Position numbers and translations under genes: made by a program. The notes beneath the pieces were generated by a model. It saw only the letters and a program-made list of their open reading frames with translations. It was not told the origin of the DNA and made no database searches. Shown in pieces: positions 5,551-7,561 of a DNA stretch of 7,561 nucleotides; the stretch's first letter is position 1, and each line of letters starts with the position of its first letter. The stretch is taken from contig CANRMO010000116.1 of NCBI GenBank assembly GCA_947631755.1, positions 1 to 7,561 on the forward strand, in the 5' to 3' direction. The stretch comes from an uncultured Lachnospiraceae bacterium. Its GTDB lineage: Bacteria; Bacillota; Clostridia; Lachnospirales; Lachnospiraceae.

Positions 5551-5600
5551 GCTGCCTGGCCGGATAAACAGCCCTGCAGCAAGATCAATTTTTTATCCAC
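5551..5600 (-). ncRNA. 5'-end hairpin/pseudoknot of the DUF2798 gene leader
   Basis: The predicted transcript starts near 5600-5598 with GUGGAUAAA. After an 11-nt linker comes the hairpin GCUGC-AG-GGC (5580-5571), loop UGUUUAUCCG (5570-5561), GCC-AG-GCAGC (5560-5551), which forms 8 Watson-Crick pairs around a symmetrical tandem A-G/G-A mismatch. Seven of the ten loop bases, UUUAUCC (5568-5562), are a perfect complement of GGAUAAA (5598-5592) at the transcript's 5' end. This gives either a loop pseudoknot or two alternative folds, both common in ligand-sensing or antitermination RNAs. I do not recognise it as a named riboswitch class. Confidence is limited because no homologues could be aligned. 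Confidence 0.5.
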
Positions 5601-5605
5601 GAATG

Positions 5606-5634
5606 ATTATAACAGCCGAAAAAATAAATTTCAA
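5606..5634 (-). promoter_or_regulatory. Strong promoter for the DUF2798 gene leader
   Basis: On the minus strand TTGAAA (5634-5629; 5 of 6 to consensus), a 17-bp spacer, and a perfect TATAAT (5611-5606) preceded by TG-T, an extended -10. The region upstream (5635-5690) is A/T-rich with A and T runs, resembling an UP element. Transcription from about 5600 gives a leader of roughly 270 nt before the ATG at 5326. Confidence 0.78.
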
Positions 5635-5754
5635 ATAGTAAAAAGCACAAAAAAAGCAGTTGTTTTCCCTGAAAAAGTTATTAATTTTGCCCATTCTCTA
5701 TATTACTTCCCATACGATTTTCCCCGTTCCGTGACAATTCACTATATATAGACA
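5635..5754. other. A/T-rich spacer without a gene
   Basis: No supported coding region or RNA gene. It contains A and T tracts (5641-5656, 5672-5688), a GTGA-CAAT-TCAC palindrome (5731-5742) and a CTATATATAG palindrome (5742-5751) of unknown meaning. Confidence 0.6.
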
Positions 5755-5793
5755 GTGCAGATGAGAGGTCACACGAACCGTTCCCATCTGCAC
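5755..5793 (-). terminator. Hairpin at the end of the feoB operon
   Basis: Perfect 9-bp arms GTGCAGATG (5755-5763) and CATCTGCAC (5785-5793) flank a 21-nt loop. The hairpin begins 5 nt after the stop codon of the cysteine-rich gene, the right place for the end of the operon transcript. The sequence after it on the minus strand (TGTCTATATATAG) is A/U-rich but has no continuous U-tract, so termination may be partial or the hairpin may serve to protect the 3' end. On the plus strand it is followed by ATTTTCT, but no plus-strand gene needs it. Confidence 0.5.
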
Positions 5794-5798
5794 ATTTT

Positions 5799-5984
5799 CT
5801 ATTTGTGGCGAGCCGTTTTTTCTTTGCCGGAACAGCCGCTGCATTTGCCCCCGCAGCCGCTCCCACACTGTTTGGCATAGGGACAGCCGATACAGGTTTC
5901 GCCACGTTTTTTTGCTCTGTATAAATAAAACACAATACCACCAATGATACACAGAAGGACTGCAATAATTATAATATTTTCCAT
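5799..5984 (-). CDS. FeoB-associated Cys-rich membrane protein
   Basis: A 61-residue single-pass membrane protein. An N-terminal transmembrane helix (about 4-22, IIIIAVLLCIIGGIVFYLY) is followed by the basic RAKKRG, then a short cytoplasmic tail with six cysteines, C31, C34, C40, C44, C48 and C51, in the pattern CxxCx5Cx3Cx3CxxC. This matches the small cysteine-rich protein encoded after feoB in many Clostridia. The tail could accept or stage ferrous iron, or an iron-sulfur cluster, at the exit of the FeoB channel; that is inference. I chose the ATG at 5984 because GGAGG (5995-5991) lies 6 nt upstream; an ATG at 6002 lies before that site. It sits 56 bp after feoB with no terminator between, so they share a transcript. 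Confidence 0.92.
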   Translation of the reverse strand: MENIIIIAVLLCIIGGIVFYLYRAKKRGETCIGCPYAKQCGSGCGGKCSGCSGKEKTARHK

Positions 5985-6040
5985 ACTCAGCCTCCATACC
6001 ATGACATTATATTTAAATAGAAATGGCTAGTTTTTATTTT

Positions 6041-7561
6041 TTATCTCGCCAGGGCGTATTCTGCTTTCAGATTTTTGTTGGTATTGCTGATGAGCCAAAC
6101 GACAATGCCGCACATGACAGCCACCGCCAGAAGTCCGCCAATGGCAGCCCCCACATTCAGAGAAGAAGGCGCTGTAACAAGGGTGCCGATCGTATAAACC
6201 AAATAAGAAACGGTATAACCTACGCCCAGCTGAAGACCGATTCCGCCCCAGACCCATTTGGCGCTCTTCATCTCTGAGTTCATCGCGCCGATTGCCGCAA
6301 AGCAGGGAGGCGTATACAGATTAAACATAAGGTAGGCCAGAGCGGCAACTTTTGTGATAGCCATTACGCCTGCCACCTCTGTTCCTGCGCCCTCCATGAG
6401 AGCGAGCTCTTCGGTGTCAATCAGATTCTCAAGCCCGACAAAGCAGACAGCCAGGGTGCCCACGACATTCTCTTTTGCAATGAAACCAGTAACGGCCGCT
6501 GCCGCAAGCTGCCAGCTGAGAACGCCGACGATTGGGACAAGCAGGTAGGCAAAGGGGCTGGCGATTGAGGAAAGGATCGAGGCGTCGGCTGTCTCCGCCA
6601 CCCTGAATCTCCAGTCGAAGGTCTGCATGATCTGGACAGCCGTATTACAAAGAAGGATAATCGTAGCCGCTTTCACTATATAGGCCCAGCCACGGCTGCA
6701 CATGGATTTAAAGGCCCCCCACAGAGAAGGGATCTTGTACTCAGGCAGCTCAATGATAAAGAAAGACTTCCTCACCTTATAGCCCGCAATCCGGTTCACG
6801 AGCAGCGCGCCGAAAAGGATCAGCACAATACCGGAGAAATACATCAGGGCACTCACCCATCCGGCGTCATCAAAGAACGCACCCGCAAAAAGAGCAATCA
6901 CAGGAATTTTGGCGCCGCAGGGCATAAACGGGGACAACATCGCTGTCGCTCTGCGCTCGCGCTCATTGCGTATCGTCCGGCTCGCCATAATGCCGGGAAC
7001 GGCACATCCGGTTGTGATGACAAACGGGATCACGGATTTGCCGGAAAGGCCGACTTTTTTGAAGATTGGGTCAAGCACGACCGCAACGCGGGACATGTAA
7101 CCACAGTCCTCCAGAAGAGCGATCAGGAAATACATTACCATAACCAGGGGCAGAAATCCGATCACGGCGATCACACCGCCGATCACGCCGTCAACAAGAA
7201 GGGCAGACAGCAGCGGAGAGGCATTTTCCAACAGTCCTCCCACCCATCCCTGGAATGTCTCCAGCCAGGCGACCAGCGTGTCGGCGACAAAAGGCCCCAG
7301 CCAAGCCTGGGAGATCTGAAACACAAGCCACATAACAACAGCAAAAATCGGGATGCCGAGCCATTTATTCGTCAGCACAGCATCCATCCGGTCACCGGTA
7401 TTTTTCTCCTTTGTCAGAACCTTGCGGGTCTCCACCTCTTTTACGATGCCATTGACAAACTCAAAACGTCTGCGGTCAGCAGTTTCAACTTCTTTTTTAT
7501 CCGTCAGGTCAATATCGCCCTCATCATAGGGTGCTTCCAGGTATGTATCCGCCCGCTCCAC
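6041..7561 (-). CDS. feoB: Ferrous iron transport protein B, membrane half; N-terminus beyond window
   Basis: Of this G-protein-coupled Fe(II) importer, 507 codons including the stop are in the window. The missing N-terminal part, presumably the G domain, lies to the right of position 7561, and the codon at the edge (GTG) is internal valine, not a start. Fragment residues 1-66 are the charged linker, followed by the NKWLGIPIF opening of the membrane domain. Gate motif 1 is TTGCAVPGIMASRTI (183-197) with the adjacent FMPCGAKIPV (212-221). Gate motif 2 is GFIAKENVVGTL (359-370) with NLYTPPCFAAIGAMN (414-428). C186, C215 and C420 are the intramembrane cysteines seen in the family. About nine to ten hydrophobic segments are visible, and the end is a short basic tail (NTNKNLKAEYALAR). 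The frame is intact. feoA, if present, and the operon promoter lie outside. Confidence 0.98.
   Translation of the reverse strand: MERADTYLEAPYDEGDIDLTDKKEVETADRRRFEFVNGIVKEVETRKVLTKEKNTGDRMDAVLTNKWLGIPIFAVVMWLVFQISQAWLGPFVADTLVAWLETFQGWVGGLLENASPLLSALLVDGVIGGVIAVIGFLPLVMVMYFLIALLEDCGYMSRVAVVLDPIFKKVGLSGKSVIPFVITTGCAVPGIMASRTIRNERERRATAMLSPFMPCGAKIPVIALFAGAFFDDAGWVSALMYFSGIVLILFGALLVNRIAGYKVRKSFFIIELPEYKIPSLWGAFKSMCSRGWAYIVKAATIILLCNTAVQIMQTFDWRFRVAETADASILSSIASPFAYLLVPIVGVLSWQLAAAAVTGFIAKENVVGTLAVCFVGLENLIDTEELALMEGAGTEVAGVMAITKVAALAYLMFNLYTPPCFAAIGAMNSEMKSAKWVWGGIGLQLGVGYTVSYLVYTIGTLVTAPSSLNVGAAIGGLLAVAVMCGIVVWLISNTNKNLKAEYALAR

Noticed and set aside
5641..5690. Intrinsic terminator on the minus strand using a T7 run near 5650.
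   Set aside because: The nearby stem is only about five A-U-rich pairs, too weak to support termination; the 9-bp hairpin at 5755-5793 is better placed.
7559..7561. GTG at the right edge as a start codon for FeoB.
   Set aside because: The FeoB G domain must lie upstream; the edge falls in the linker between the G domain and the membrane domain.

Overview
The window looks like chromosomal DNA from a Gram-positive anaerobic clostridium, most likely of the Lachnospiraceae. The reasons are strong AGGAGG-type ribosome binding sites, a NusG-domain-II lipoprotein-like gene paired with a 'Gx transporter' gene, a FeoB followed by a tiny cysteine-rich membrane protein, DXP-independent vitamin B6 synthesis (PdxS/PdxT), and a DUF2798-type membrane protein. 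The taxonomic call is inference from gene families and style; there is no rRNA in the window. No phage, insertion sequence, CRISPR or tRNA was seen.

Layout. Positions 1-2789 are all on the minus strand: pdxS, then pdxT abutting it (stop TAA directly followed by ATG), then a family 2 glycosyltransferase whose C-terminus runs off the left edge. A palindromic 84-bp element separates pdxT from the glycosyltransferase. A divergent control region at 2790-3026 carries the pdxS promoter with operator-like repeats, and a near-consensus promoter for the plus-strand operon. That operon (3027-4630) encodes a membrane-anchored NusG-II protein, a Gx-family membrane protein and an AlkA-like DNA glycosylase. 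It meets a convergent minus-strand DUF2798-type membrane protein gene (4640-5326) with only 9 bp between the stop codons. Positions 5799-7561 hold the minus-strand 3' part of an iron-uptake operon: the membrane half of feoB (its start lies outside the window) and the small cysteine-rich FeoB partner.

The most unusual part is the 472-bp gap at 5327-5798. It holds a very good minus-strand promoter (TTGAAA, 17 bp, extended TGT-TATAAT) that would give the DUF2798 gene a leader of about 270 nt. In order, this leader contains: a hairpin with a tandem A-G/G-A internal mismatch whose loop is complementary over 7 nt to the very 5' end of the transcript (pseudoknot or switch); a three-way junction closed by an 11-bp perfect stem, with a UUCG tetraloop arm and a 7-bp arm; and two perfect copies of a 53-bp hairpin-rich repeat, each carrying its own AGGAGG in exact 53-nt phase with the gene's real ribosome binding site. 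I do not recognise this leader as any riboswitch family I can recall. It is the best candidate here for an undescribed cis-regulatory RNA.

How the genes work together: PdxS and PdxT form the pyridoxal 5'-phosphate synthase complex, and FeoB with its small partner imports ferrous iron. The plus-strand operon pairs a small extracytoplasmic protein with a vitamin-transporter-like membrane protein, plus a base-excision repair enzyme that shares only transcription as far as I can see.
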